The translations under genes were made by a program, and so were the position numbers. The notes under the pieces are model-generated. The model saw only the letters and a program-made list of their open reading frames with translations. It did not search any database and had not been told where the DNA came from. A stretch of 64,000 bases of DNA from Microcebus murinus. Taxonomy: Eukaryota > Chordata > Mammalia > Primates > Cheirogaleidae. Of the stretch, positions 13,123 to 25,470 are shown piece by piece. The stretch covers positions 34,204,001 through 34,268,000 of the forward strand of contig NC_134122.1 of NCBI RefSeq assembly GCF_040939455.1, in the 5' to 3' direction. The stretch's first letter is position 1, and each line of letters starts with the position of its first letter.

Positions 13123-13504
13123 CAGAGGAAATAAGGTGAGACATCATGTTTAATGTAATCTGGCTTTAGACTATTCAATGTTTTTGGTCTTTTCTTTATT
13201 GAAAAAAATAACAGTGGAACAGAAGAAAAAACCCGAGGAAAGACTAATTTCCAATTCATGGTCCTTAGTTAGGCTTTTGAGGTAAATGTTTAAGTCTTGC
13301 TCATTCGTTTCTCTACATTGACATTTCACAGTGAATATTTTGCTTATTCTATCCTCAGTGTTTTTCTATGGCAGCCTACCTGGCAGTATTCAAAAACCAA
13401 GAAGAATGGACCTTAAATTGTTCACTCTTGACAAGGCTCAAAAAACAGGAGCTAAGAAACAGACCATTGACTTTTTCCTTTTTGCTCTTTTCTTTTGCCT
13501 TTAG

Positions 13505-13612
<108 letters not shown>

Positions 13613-13629
13613 TAAAAAAAAAAAAAAAA

Positions 13630-15317
13630 TCAACCCAAACCACACAGGATTGATTCAGGTCTCTATTACATAACTCTCCCCTCCCTTTAGATCACTTTGC
13701 ATACCTAAGCATTGCAGTTCACACATTCTTTGTGTACACATGTTTGAACTTTGCAGTTATGATGTCATTCTAAATGTAGTGTGACCAAAAATGTATTTTA
13801 ACAAATTATAAGGTAGATGGGAGTATTTGTTGTCTTAGAAACAATCAATTGCAAAGAGAGAGGATTATACTTTTATCATCAGTGTTAAAAATGAAAGAAA
13901 TACACAGGTAGTACTATAACCAGGAAATGATTTCATTTAGCAATGGGGTTTTTGTAATTTCTTCACCTAGGAAATTGGTAACAGTCCTTTTCTGTCTGTC
14001 ATTTTATTCCTATTAGAAGTGATCACTAGCCACTTACTTAGCAAGAGAAGGAATTGAATTTCCTTATGAATTTCTGGGAGGAAAAACCTTAGGAGAATAT
14101 ACCATACTTAGGTGTCTGTCAGCCCTCTAGACCTGGTTCTAATTGTCCTATAGCCCCCTCCCCACCAACAGGGCAGGTTCCCCTCTGCTATTTCTGAGAA
14201 CCACCTACCCCCTTTGGAGCCTCTTATCTTTCCCTGTCACATATCTTATATCAGCATTTTTGACCCATCTTTGCCCCAAGAGCAACACTTGGAAACTCTC
14301 TTATAAAATGGATCAAGTAGAGAAAAAAATTATTATTGATACCAACAAAGCAACATTAACACATTAAGTGAGAGAATACCATGAAAGAAAGAGACAACAG
14401 TTTAGAATCTCTGAGTATTAAGAAGAAGAAGCAGAGTTAGGATATATAATGAGGAACAAAATCCTTCACCTCTTTTCTTCTTTTTTTTATACTGTACTCT
14501 AAAGCAGTGGTCTTCTTTTTAATGTGTAAGATGATCTACTGACTTACAAAAAGAAAATATTACTTAATTTTCTTCTAAAAAATTAAGCTTTACTAGTATT
14601 CAATTTAATGAGCAGAGAATAGTTGATGTCTATAATTTTTAAACACATAAATCTTAGGGGTGTGTACTCAAAAAATTTTTTACTAAGAGGTGTCCACTAG
14701 CATAAAACATTAGAGATACTGCAGCACACTTGGCCATTCTCAATAATAATATCAAATACACTTCTTCGTCAGCCGAAGAAGACAACCTCAAGATACAACC
14801 ACCTTCCTACATACCTCAGGAAAGTTTGTGAGGTTGTGGATGAGAGTTGATATATGGGATATTGAATAAGTGGAATAAACAAAGTATTATTATTTCTATA
14901 GTATTCTTAATATCTTAGTTATAGATAATTTCCTCCCCTTTGAATATGGTATGATATCAATCAGTTATATAAATAAAGAGTACTAGCTCAGTCTTTTTCT
15001 GTGGGTATGAGTGTTTCTATATATAAGAATATGTTTCATTTTGTATTCATGTGTTTCATTATTTTTGTGATAGAGCTGTATTATCATAAAACTATAACAA
15101 CTTTTCTTACCTGAGTTGTTAACCACAATATTTCAAGCTTAAATAGCTGTTCTTCTGAGATGTTTTTATGCTCTTAAAATGAGATCTCATTGACCCTGGA
15201 AATTATTCATATTTTCTTCATAGAGTGGAGAAATGAAAGCCACATAGCTTGAGGGAACAAGAGTACAGTGATTATATCTTTTGACTGGTTCACTTTCCAT
15301 TAGACCAAAAGAAATTG
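13630..15317. other. Intronic sequence, nothing firm
   Basis: AT-rich, largely single-copy-looking. The stretch 14500-14730 has a 'cagtggtcttc...' opening that hints at an old DNA transposon, but no matching terminal repeat was found. Confidence 0.5.
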
Positions 15318-15520
15318 GCCAGCATGAGCAACATACTCCAGGACCCTATCTCTACAAAAAATTAACCAGGTGTGGTGGCACATGTCTGTAGTCCCAGCTA
15401 CTCAGGAGGCTGAGGCAGGAGGATTACTTGAGCCAAGGAATTTGAGGCTACTATGATGATGCCACTGCACTCTAGCCCAGGCAACAGAGCAAGACCCTGT
15501 CTCTAAAAAAAAAAAAAAGA
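15318..15520 (+). mobile_element. Alu, 5'-truncated
   Basis: Begins in the left arm ('ggccagcatgagcaacat'), followed by a complete right arm and an A-rich tail to about 15520. It abuts the L1 fragment. Confidence 0.88.
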
Positions 15521-15524
15521 AGAA

Positions 15525-17205
15525 GAAGACAAAAGACATTCCATATTTATGAATAGAAAGACTGAATATTGTTAAAATATCTATACTGCCCTAAGCTATT
15601 TGTAGATTCATTGCAATTTCTATCAAAATTCCAACATTTTTTGCAAAAATGGAAAAGCAGATCTTCAGGTAGGTATGAAATGGCAATGAGGGCCATAATA
15701 ACCAACACAATCTTGAAAAATAACAAAGTTAGAGGACTTATACTTACCAATTTAAAAATTACTGCAAAGCTATGGTAATAAAAGCAGCATGGGATTGGCA
15801 TGACATGGAACATAATAGATCAATGTAGTAGAATTGAGAGTCTAGAAACAAATTCATATACCCAAATTATTTTTGACAAGATTGCCAAGTCTATGAAATG
15901 TGGAAAGAATTTTTTCTTCAATAAATAGTGCTGGGACAACTGGATCGGCACATGAAAAAGAATGAATTTGGGCCCTAGATCATACCATGTATAAAAATAA
16001 ACCCAAAGTGGATCAGTGACCCAAGTAAATATAAGTGCTAAAACCATGAAACTCTTAGAAAAAAATGTACAGGTAAATCTTTATGACCTCGGATTTGGCA
16101 GTGGATTCTTAGATATGACACCCAAAATATGCACAACAGTAGAGAAAATATTAATAGGTAAACTGGACTTCATCAAAATTAAAAGGTTTTTTGCATAAAG
16201 GATGTCATGAAGAAAGTCAGTAGACAACCTTTCTCCCAATAGACAATGGGAGAAAATGTGTGCCAATCATGTAAGTGATACGTGTTTAATATCCAGAATA
16301 TGTAAAGAATTTCTAAAACTCAATAACAAAGAAGAACCTAATTCAAAATTGGCAAAGAACTGTAATAGACATTTCTGCAAAGAAGAGATAAAGGAACCAA
16401 TAAAATGAAAAGATGGTAAAATTCTTAGCCTTTAGAGAAATGCACATCAAAACTGTATCAAGATACTACTTTACACCTGGTAGGATAGCTAAAATTGTTT
16501 TAAAAAGAAAGAAAAATAACAAGTGTTGGAGAGGATGTGGAGAAGCTGGAACATTCATACAGTGCTGGTGGGAATGTAAAATGATGCAGCCACTGTAGAA
16601 AACAGCTTGGCCATCTTCAAAAAGCTATACATGTAATTATCATATAACAAAGCAATTCCACTTTTAGGTATATACCCAAAAGGATGAAAAATAGAAATTC
16701 ACATACTTATAAAACAGTTGTTCATTACAATATTATTTACAGTAGCCAAAAGGTAGAAACAATCCATGTATTCATCCACAAATGAGATCTAAATTTGACC
16801 CATATATACACACAATGGAATATATTCGGTCATAAAAAGGATTGGCATTCTGATACATACTATAATGTGGAGGAAGCTTAAAAACATGCTAAAAAAGAAG
16901 CAAGACATAAAATGACAAATATTGTATGATTCCACTTATATGAGGTTGTGTAGAATAGGCAAATTCATAGAGAAAAGTAGAATAGAAATTATCAGGGATT
17001 GGGATGAGGGGAGTGGGAGGGATATATAATGGTTATAGTTTATTTTTTGGAGTGATAAAATCATTTTAGAACTAGATAAGTTATAGCAGTTGCTGAACAT
17101 TGTGATTACAGTGAATGTTACTGAATTGGCACACTTAAAATAATGGTTAAAATGGAAAGTTTTGTGTCTTACACATTTTACTGCAATTAAAAATGTAAAA
17201 AACAA
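15525..17205 (+). mobile_element. L1 3' half: ORF2 C-terminal part and 3'UTR
   Basis: Sense L1. Translations of separate frames give ORF2 landmarks: 'FIKIKRFFA' near 16198 and '[20 protein letters not shown]' near 16520-16580. Broken by stops and frame changes. The 3'UTR ends with 'aataatggttaaaatggaaag' and 'ttttactgcaattaaaaatg' near 17200. It is 5'-truncated and carries no complete protein. The subfamily looks L1MA/MB-like. Confidence 0.9.
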
Positions 17206-17888
<683 letters not shown>

Positions 17889-17894
17889 TTATCA

Positions 17895-18880
17895 CGATTA
17901 TGCTTTCACTTACTTTATTGAACATATGGAAAACAGTTATAATTTTTAGTGTCCTTATCTACTAATTGTGTTACCTGAGTCATTTCTGGGTCTGTTTCTG
18001 TTGGTTGCTTTTCCTCCTCATCATGGGTTATGTTTTTTTGCTTCTTTGAATGTCTGGGAATTTCTTTTTGGATGCCAGAGATTATAAATTTTTTTGTGGG
18101 GCCCTAGATATTTCTGATTTCTATAAATATTCTTTATTCTTAAATGGAATTTTGTTCCTTTGAAGTAGTTTCTTTCTTGAGGTTTGCTTTTGCACTTTCT
18201 TAAGCAGAACCAGAACAACTATTAGATTAAAGATAGTTTTCCCCAGTACTGAGTACTCTGCCTGATGCCTGATATATTGCCAGGGCTTTCTACTGAGTCT
18301 GGTTGGAATACAAACTATTCCCTGCCCTGTATGAGCTCTGGGGATTGTTCTACTCCTCCTTTCCAGTGGTTGTTTTTCTTGCCTTGGGTATTTTTCTCCC
18401 TCAGAGGTGCTTATGAGCACTCAGGTGAGGACTAGAAGGGAACCTTCTGCAGATTTCATGATTCACCTCTTTCTGTGAAACTCTCCTCTTCATGCTCTGC
18501 TATCCAATTCCAGCTGCCTTGACATCCCCTGATTCTCAGCCCTGTCTTCACAACTCAGGGATACTACTAGGTTCCACCTGGGTCACCTCCTACCCCTCAA
18601 GGCATGTGGCATGACAACTCTCCAGGCCATAAGCTGGGAAAATTGTAAGGGTCATCTCATTTGTTTCTTTTCTCTCAAGTATTATCGTATTGCACTATTA
18701 CCCAATTTCTAAAAACTCTTGTTTCACACAATCTGTGCAGTTTTTAAGTTGCTTCAGGTGGGAGAGTATATTTAGTCAGTTAGTCCATCATGTCCACTAC
18801 TGGTTTCTCAACAGAGATAAAAATTTCTATCAGCCTTCCACGCACTTTAATTATATTTTTAGAAGTTTTAGCAGTTGAGA
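17895..18880 (-). mobile_element. Old L1M-class LINE, antisense
   Basis: Matches a well-known antisense L1M text in order: 'cttctttgaatgtctgggaatt', 'ttctataaatattctttatt', 'cctgccctgtatgagctctgg', 'ccatcatgtccactac'. It covers about 1 kb without long gaps. Subfamily not determined. Confidence 0.7.
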
Positions 18881-19374
18881 TTTATTCCCAAGTGAGGCTA
18901 ATCAGGATACTATATATTATCCTAGCTTTGTTTTTATCAATTGGATAGGCAAAAAGAATAAGAATAAAGAATTCCAGTGTAGCTGGAGTATTCGGTTCAT
19001 GAGTAAAGCTTAAAAAACCAAATATGCTGGGCTTTTCTAAATTCAGTATTCTCAAACCATATTACCCAGAGGGGATGATTGACTACAAGGACTCTCAGAT
19101 TGTCCTCATCAAGGGGAGATAACAACCTGGTTAGATTAGTCACTAAGGAAAAAGTTAAGCAGAATAATTGAATATTTAAATATTCATGATGACTTGTTCA
19201 GGGGGAAAATATTGCTTCTAATATTACAGAATTTTGTAATTGAGGAATTTGTCAAAACTTATGGGCAAAACTTTAAAACTTTAGGAAATAAAAGCCTCAA
19301 ATTATGAAATGATGATTCATTATAAACAGACTGTTTATAATGATTCATTATAAACAGACCAAGTTTAATAGCAG
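18881..19374. other. Intronic sequence with a small palindromic repeat
   Basis: Nothing recognised apart from the compact repeat at 19313-19359. Confidence 0.5.
19313..19359. repeat. Direct repeat plus perfect palindrome
   Basis: 'tgattcattataaacagac' occurs at 19313-19331 and 19341-19359. Between them, 19320-19340 is a perfect palindrome: 10-bp arms ttataaacag and ctgtttataa around one A. Confidence 0.95.
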
Positions 19375-19530
19375 ATTTGCTGCTTATTATTTGTGACCTT
19401 GGGCAAAGAACTTGATCTTTCTAAGCTTTGGTCTTAAATTGGGATAATTTTCCCTATATTTTAAAGATTACATGATTCTGTGCATTTGAATCACTTAGCA
19501 CAGTTCTTGGCACTTCCTGTGTGCTCAAAA
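19375..19530 (+). mobile_element. MIR SINE
   Basis: The MIR core is readable: 'tgcttattatttgtgaccttgggcaaagaact', then a diverged region, and 'cacttagcacagttcttggcac' at the 3' side. Confidence 0.8.
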
Positions 19531-19589
19531 ATATTTATGCTCTTCTCTTTTGCATTAGCCTTTTAGAGTTTCCCTTAGGAACCTTCTCT

Positions 19590-20380
19590 ATCCTTTTTAA
19601 TTTGAATTCCTTTGTCACTAATTGTCAACCTGACAAAACCTATCTCAATCATGATAAACTCAACTCTCCCTCCCTAATAAAATCTTCCTCATTCTATGCC
19701 TCCTAACTATTTTTCTCAAACTTCAACTGTCCATATTTCCTTGTCCCAGTATTGGATCCCAGAGCTAGTATCCTCAGATTCAAGCTCTGTTCTTTCCTTT
19801 GTCTTACTTACTTTGTATAACATAGTCACTCTCATTTTTCTACTGATTTTATTTCTGAAGGGATGTTTGAGTAGTTTATCCTGTCATTGACACTACAGCT
19901 GTCTCAGATGTCCTCACACTTTCTTACACAAATGATGCCTGTCTTCTCTCAATGATTTCATCTCCACTGTCTATATTTCCTTTGCTGTATGCTCTATAAT
20001 GCTTCTAGAGTTGTTTTTCCAAGAGTCAGAGCTAATATTTAATCTTTCTTATTTAAAGTTTTTTTTTTTTTTTTGGGTATGCCTTGAGGAGGAAGTGCAC
20101 ACTTCTGAGGATGATCTGCAGGGCCCTCCATAAGGAAGTAGGAAGCTAACTCTCCATCCTTCATCTCTTCTCTGCTTTCCTGTCTTTGTATCTTATGCTC
20201 AGTCCCTCTGAACCACTGTTTTTTTTCCTTAAATAATATGCACGTTCAAATCTTCCTACTTTTGATTATTCTTTTCTATCCTTTTCTTTGTTCTTTCTTA
20301 TTCTTTTCCTTCTGCCAGCCTCAGTGCCCCTTCTTGCTAGCAAATTCTTCCCAATACTATATGGAAGTAAATTCTTCTAA
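19590..20380 (+). mobile_element. LINE L2, diverged
   Basis: Pyrimidine-rich sense L2 text: 'cagctgtctcagatgtcctc', 'tgcttctagagttgtttttcc' and 'aaatcttcctactt' follow L2 3' region order loosely. A T-run lies at 20058-20074. Confidence 0.5.
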
Positions 20381-20759
20381 TGCTTTATTTAAATGAGTAT
20401 ATGACCCTAATTTCTCTCTGAGAGAATTTTAGGTCAAGTTTTTAGATAAGAGATAACTTAAAAATATCTAGCACCTTTTAAGTGTTCAAGGCTTTTAAGG
20501 AATTGAAACATCTCAGAATACAGTGAAAGGATTGAATTCTAATCAGTCTTATGCTAAACAGTTCTCTAATCTTACTGTTTTGTAACTATTTAGTTCATTC
20601 AGTATGATCACAGTTGAGACATTTCTTCTTCTGCTTTTCGAGATACCCCTTCTGCTACCCTAAATCTTTCCAGGTTTGTGGGTTTTTATTGTTTTATCCA
20701 TCCCACAGTGCCACTATTTATCTATCCATACCAGCATCTGTTCTATCCTTCCTTCTTCC
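20381..20759. other. Intronic sequence, nothing recognised
   Basis: No gene or repeat seen. Confidence 0.5.
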
Positions 20760-20900
20760 TTCCCTCCCTTCAAACTTTTATTGAGATTTTACTTGATGCC
20801 AGGTTTCATTAGCTACTGTTAAGGAGGAAATAGACATGAGCCACAACCATGAATGAGCTTCTCACATTGTAATTAGATTAGAAAATACAATCCAGACCTG
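20760..20900 (-). mobile_element. LINE L2 3' end, antisense
   Basis: 'cttttattgagattttacttgatgccagg' and 'catgaatgagcttctcacattgtaatta' are a decayed antisense L2 3' end. Confidence 0.55.
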
Positions 20901-21039
20901 AGAAAGTTTTGTGATATTTTATTTCTCCTTTTCTCTCTTTTTATCTGTGACAGATTTTCTTTTTCCATAATGTTTTATTTATACCTTTTTCTATTTGCCC
21001 TGTATATTTATGGGTTCTCCTGGATATGTTAGTGTTTCA

Positions 21040-21470
21040 GTTGTCCAGAAATATTTATCAAATTCCTTTTATGCACCAGGTATAGTTCTGGGTACTTGAT
21101 GTTGGGCAGTGAACAAGATGAAGTCTCTGTCCTCATGAAGTTTCCATTCTAGTGGGGGAGACAAACAATAAACCTATGAAGAAACAACTATTTCTTATAC
21201 AATAAATTTTATGAAGTAAACAAAACAGTATTAGGGTGCAAATGTGTGTGTTGCTACTTGAACTAAGGTGATTGGATAAGGCCTTTCTGTGTAGGTGACA
21301 TACAACTGAGGCCTAAATAAAGAAAAGGAGGTAGCCTGATAAAGAACTGTGGGAAGAACTTTCTGGGTAACAAGAACAAGAAGCTCAGAGACCCTCATTC
21401 AGGGGCAAGCATTTCATTTTTGAAGGAAAGAAAAAAGGCTGGTGTGTCTAGAGCATAATGTTAGCAAGCA
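21040..21470 (-). mobile_element. LINE L2 3' region, antisense
   Basis: Clear antisense L2: 'ttttatgcaccaggtatagttctgg', 'cagtgaacaagatgaagtct', 'ccattctagtgggggagaca', then 'ggcctttctgtgtaggtgac'. Confidence 0.8.
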
Positions 21471-21518
21471 CAGTGGCTGAACATGTAACTTCTAGCTCTT
21501 GGAATGGAGGCTGGTATT

Positions 21519-22450
21519 TTATTAGTTTCCTAGGTTGCTGTAACAAATGACCCACAAACTGGATGGCTTGAAACAACAGAAATTTATTTCATAGTTCTGG
21601 AGGCTAGAAGTCCAACATCAAGGTGTCTGTAGAGCTATATTCTCTCTGGAGAAGGATTCTATGGAAGAATCCTTCCTTTTCTAGCTTCTGGTGGGTCCTT
21701 GTTGTAATCCTCAGAGTTCTTGGTTTGTATCTGCATCCTTCCAATCTTTGCTTCAGTTTTCACATGCCCTTATATCTGTAGCTCTGTGTGTCCCTTCCTT
21801 GTCTTATAAGAACAGCAGTCATTGGATTTAGGGCCCACCGTAATCCCATTTTACTTCAGCTTCATTGTAGCTGCAAAGACCCTATATCCAAATAAGGTCG
21901 CTATATTAGTCAGGGTTCTCCAGAGACACAACCAAACAACAGAACAGAACCAATAGAAAGAGACTTATTGTAAGTAATTGGCTCACACAGTTATGGAGGC
22001 TGACAAATTCCAAGATCTACAGTTGGAAAGCCAGGGGAGACCCAAGAAAGCCAATAGTGTAGTTCCATTCTGAACTGGCAGGTTTGACACCCAGGAAGAA
22101 CCTGTGTTTCCATCGAGTCCGAAGGCAAGAAAAAAATCGATGTCCCAGCTCAAAGGCAGCCAGGAGAAATTTCCTCTTATCTGAGAATCTGCCTTTTGTT
22201 CTATTCAGGCCTTCAACTGATTAGATGAGATCTACTCACATTAGGGAGGGAAATCTGCTTTACTTAGTCTGTTGATTTAAATGTTGAACTCACCTAAAAA
22301 CACCCTCACAGAAACACCCAGAATAATGTTTGACAAATATATGGGCACCTCCATGGCCCATTCAAGTTGATATACAAAAGTAACCATCACAGTCACATTC
22401 TGAGATTCCAGGTGAACATAAATATTGGGGGACATTGTTCATCCCACTAG
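21519..22450 (-). mobile_element. MLT1A-type LTR, split by a later insertion
   Basis: Antisense MLT1A in two parts. The first is 21519-21901 ('attagtttcctaggttgctg' to 'ccctatatccaaataaggtcg'). The second is 22392-22450 ('gtcacattctgagattccag' to 'catcccactag'). The two halves join into one MLT1 order across the 490-bp insert at 21902-22391. Solo LTR with no internal viral sequence. Confidence 0.8.
21902..22391 (-). mobile_element. LTR-like element nested in MLT1A
   Basis: Antisense copy of an old mammalian repeat that reads TGTGATGG...CCAATTACTT... in its own orientation. On the + strand it runs from 'tattagtcagggttctccag' to 'agtaaccatcaca'. Flanks are GTCGC (21897-21901) and GTCAC (22392-22396), a 5-bp duplication with one CpG-type change. 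That is the duplication size of ERVL-MaLR-type integration. I could not assign the family name. Confidence 0.7.
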
Positions 22451-23828
22451 AAATTATTATTAAAAAGCCTCTGGAACGTGTTAAAAGAATAACTATTATA
22501 ATTTTTATTTTAAAATATTTAGTTTGCCTTTTACATGAAGAACTTCAGGTGAAGGTGAGAGCAAGAGTAAAATCAGGAGAAGCCAGGAGGCTGTTGGGTA
22601 TAGATGAGTATTGGTGATAACTTAAGCAGAACAGAGGGTTAGCTGATGTTGGAAGCGACTGAGCATTTCCACATCTAATATTTTTATCAAGTTGTTGCTC
22701 CATTTTTACTTGATCTTTTTCCATTAACTACAAGCTTGTTTCCCCATTCAAATATATTTTGTATCTCTTTGTCAGCTATAACTAATCTTATCTCCAAGGT
22801 ATTTTTTTTTTGGATTAAAATTTCAGATTCTTTTCATTGTTACTGTTTTTTAAAACACCACAGGGAAATCTGTGGATGAGCTTGTTTTGTAACCTTTGCA
22901 AGAACCTTATTTCTTCATGTTCTTCATGTGATTCCTCTTTCCCTTTAACTCCCAAGAGTCCCAAGAGAGAAAATCATAATATGAAGGTGGGTAGGCAATA
23001 ATGTCAACCACAATTAGTGATTAGGAGAAATTTTAACATACTTAATTTAAATTATCCTTGAGGTCAAAACACATCCTCACCAAGGGGCAGATTATACATT
23101 TGTTCTGCATTCGGAAAGCTGTAATAGTAACCATGGCCTCCCTGTGTGGATCTGTAATGAATGGAGCATATCTATCTAAAATAGATAATCAATTTTGAAA
23201 TCCCTTGTTGTAGGTAAGCTGTTAAAACAGAAATGTTAGCTTCATGTGTTTAATAAGTAGCTTCAGTGATAGCTTAGTGACAGAGAAGGCAAGAAAGGCA
23301 GGCGGGGGGCAGTGAGAAAGAGGAGAATGAGTGTTTAATGAATATGTACTTGTAGACTTGAATGTCAGCAGCAACATTCTCCCTCCTGGAAAATGTCTTT
23401 CAATCATATATCCCATTACTGTTCCTGTAGCCCATGGTAGCATAGAGATTGAAGCAGAGTGTTTCTAAGAAAGCTCTTCTTTACAACATAATGACATCAA
23501 GGTGAGTAATTTGCAGAGATTGCTAGAGCAGTGGTCAAATCTGGGGGAGGGGGCTGCAGAATGAAAAGACCATGTTACATAGGAGATGGCTTATAATGAG
23601 CCTGGAAATTGCATCTCAGATAGCCAGCTGGCTGGCATTTCCTCATATTCTTATCTTCTCATGCAAACCACTAAAAATGTTCTCCTACCCTACTTTCTCA
23701 GCCTCTTAATACCTCTCATTTCTACCTAATGCATTGAAAATATGAATGAATTAGCAACTCTACCACTTGAAGAAATAAGAATTAAGCCCTTTTCATTATT
23801 CAGTGGAAGTATTTAGCTATTTTGACAC
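22451..23828. other. Intronic sequence, nothing firm
   Basis: Mostly single-copy-looking DNA. No gene or clear repeat seen. Confidence 0.5.
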
Positions 23829-23834
23829 CAAGGG

Positions 23835-23842
<8 letters not shown>

Positions 23843-23869
<27 letters not shown>

Positions 23870-24202
23870 TTTTTTTTTTTTTTGAGACAGAGTCTCGCTT
23901 TGTTGCACAGGCTAGAGTGAGTGCCGTGGCGTCAGCCTAGCTCACAGCAACCTCACACTCCTGGGCTAGAGTGATCCTTCTGCCTCAGCCTCCCGAGTAG
24001 CTGGGACTACAGGCATGCGCCACCATGCCCGGCTAATTTTTTATATATATATATCAGTTGGCCAATTAATTTCTTTCTATTTATAGTAGAGACGGGGTCT
24101 CGCTCTTGCTCAGGCTGGTTTTGAACTCCTGACCTTGAGCAATCCGCCCGCCTCGGCCTCCCAAGAGCTAGGATTACAGGCGTGAGCCACAGCGCCCGGC
24201 CG
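23843..24202 (-). mobile_element. Full-length strepsirrhine-type Alu, long tail
   Basis: Antisense Alu with a T-tail of about 40 bases (to 23883), 'gagtgccgtggcgtcagcct' and the lineage-type 'cagttggccaattaatttc' block at 24055-24073. Flanked by a perfect duplication 'caagggaacttttt' at 23829-23842 and 24203-24216. The long tail and perfect duplication make it the youngest-looking Alu here. Confidence 0.95.
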
Positions 24203-24216
24203 CAAGGGAACTTTTT

Positions 24217-25240
24217 ATTCTTCCTTTTAAAAAATGTGAATTTTTCAAGTTCCAGTTTGACTCACAGCTTTTTCTAGATTCTGTGATCACTTTCTCTATA
24301 TAGTTTGGACACAGTTTAACTGAGGTCTCCAAGTAAGAAAACCTGAACCCTTCTTCTCATTAAAAATTGAGGAAATACAGAAAGTTAAGATCAACTGGAT
24401 CACTGAAGAAGGGTTCTGTTAAGTTGTTCAATAGTTTAGGGCATGCCTTTACCTCTTGGTGACTGTGTCTTTTATAAAATGAGAAAGCAATCCTTAAGTA
24501 CACAATCTATGAATGAATAACTTACTTAACAATGTAAAAGATGTTTCTAATCATTTATTCTATTTTCTTAGCATAATCTGGTTTTATCTGTGGTTTGAAG
24601 GTGTTCGTGTAATTTCTGACTTGGAAAATTATTCAAGTTATCAGATATTGCATCTATATTTAGATACAGTGTTAGATTAGACACACATGACAGAGACTCT
24701 TTCTTGGGCCTTTTGAGTAGCAAGGCCTCAGGGATAATTTTCAGGAGCAGCAACCAAATTCTCATTGCTGCTAGTAACAACTGTTACCTATACTATGATG
24801 GTGGGTGTCCTGTTTGTGACCAGAGGTTGTGTCCCACTGAATACAAGGCCATAGTCAGAATCTTGGATTATAGGATCAGACAAGGAGAAACCTTCTTTAT
24901 ATATTTGAATCTCTTCTGTTCAAATTCTCCAGCTTTGATTGAAGGAAGCTGGCAAGTAGTCAAGAAAAATGTGGTAGAGAGGGAGTAAGGGGGAAGCAAA
25001 TGTCAATGCCATGGACATTTGGCAAAGTAAATTAGAAGAGGGTTTTTCTATACAGTTTTTTGCCAAGTCCAGAAATCATAACTTAATGCTACACATCTTT
25101 TTCTCTTGGAAAAAAAAATGGTGAATACTGTGGGTTGGCAAATATGAAAAGCCTCTGAGCTGAGATTGTCTGCTTTCTAGCAAATGCTGAAACGAATTCC
25201 AGTAGACCTTTAACGTATAAGAGGATCCAGTGTCTGTGTT
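24217..25240. other. Intronic sequence, nothing recognised
   Basis: Short open frames on both strands near 24568-24988 look like chance and match no family I know. Confidence 0.5.
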
Positions 25241-25281
25241 CCCTCATGTGTCTGTGTTTGTGTGTGCTCGTGTGTGTGTGT
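25241..25281. repeat. Impure (TG)n microsatellite
   Basis: Imperfect TG/TCTG units ending in 'gtgtgtgtgtttgggg'. Confidence 0.85.
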
Positions 25282-25309
25282 TTGGGGGTGGTGGTTATAA
25301 GGCAGGGTG

Positions 25310-25470
25310 CTTAAATGCTTTGTTGCATTATGTTAATTCCTCGGCAGTGCAATCAAATTCATGTCGTAATTAAAGCTGTCAGTTGGAAGGCAAGCCAATC
25401 GCCACAAAAACACAGCATAACAAATGAAGTGAGATGATTCTGCGTGTAGCTATACAATGCTTCACCAGGC
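25310..25470. promoter_or_regulatory. Candidate conserved non-coding element
   Basis: Repeat-free block with four CpGs in AT-rich intron. It holds a homeodomain-type TAATTA (25367-25372) followed by CTGTCAGTTGG, similar to TALE-factor sites, and GCCAATCGCCAC. This texture is typical of deeply conserved enhancers in developmental genes. No alignment was available, so this is inference. Confidence 0.35.

Noticed and set aside
12801..13259. 152-codon minus-strand open frame
   Set aside because: It is stitched from the CT/GA repeat (giving GERGEERREER) and Alu antisense sequence (ending GLGWARWLTPVI...), a standard Alu-derived false ORF.
14500..14730. Possible old hAT element starting 'cagtggtcttc'
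   Set aside because: No matching inverted end or 8-bp target duplication was found, so it is left unassigned.
24704..24988. 94-codon + strand open frame with a CPVCDQRLC-like stretch
   Set aside because: The cysteine pairs suggested a zinc finger at first glance, but there is no second ligand pair at proper spacing, no homologue recalled and no splice signals. Probably chance.
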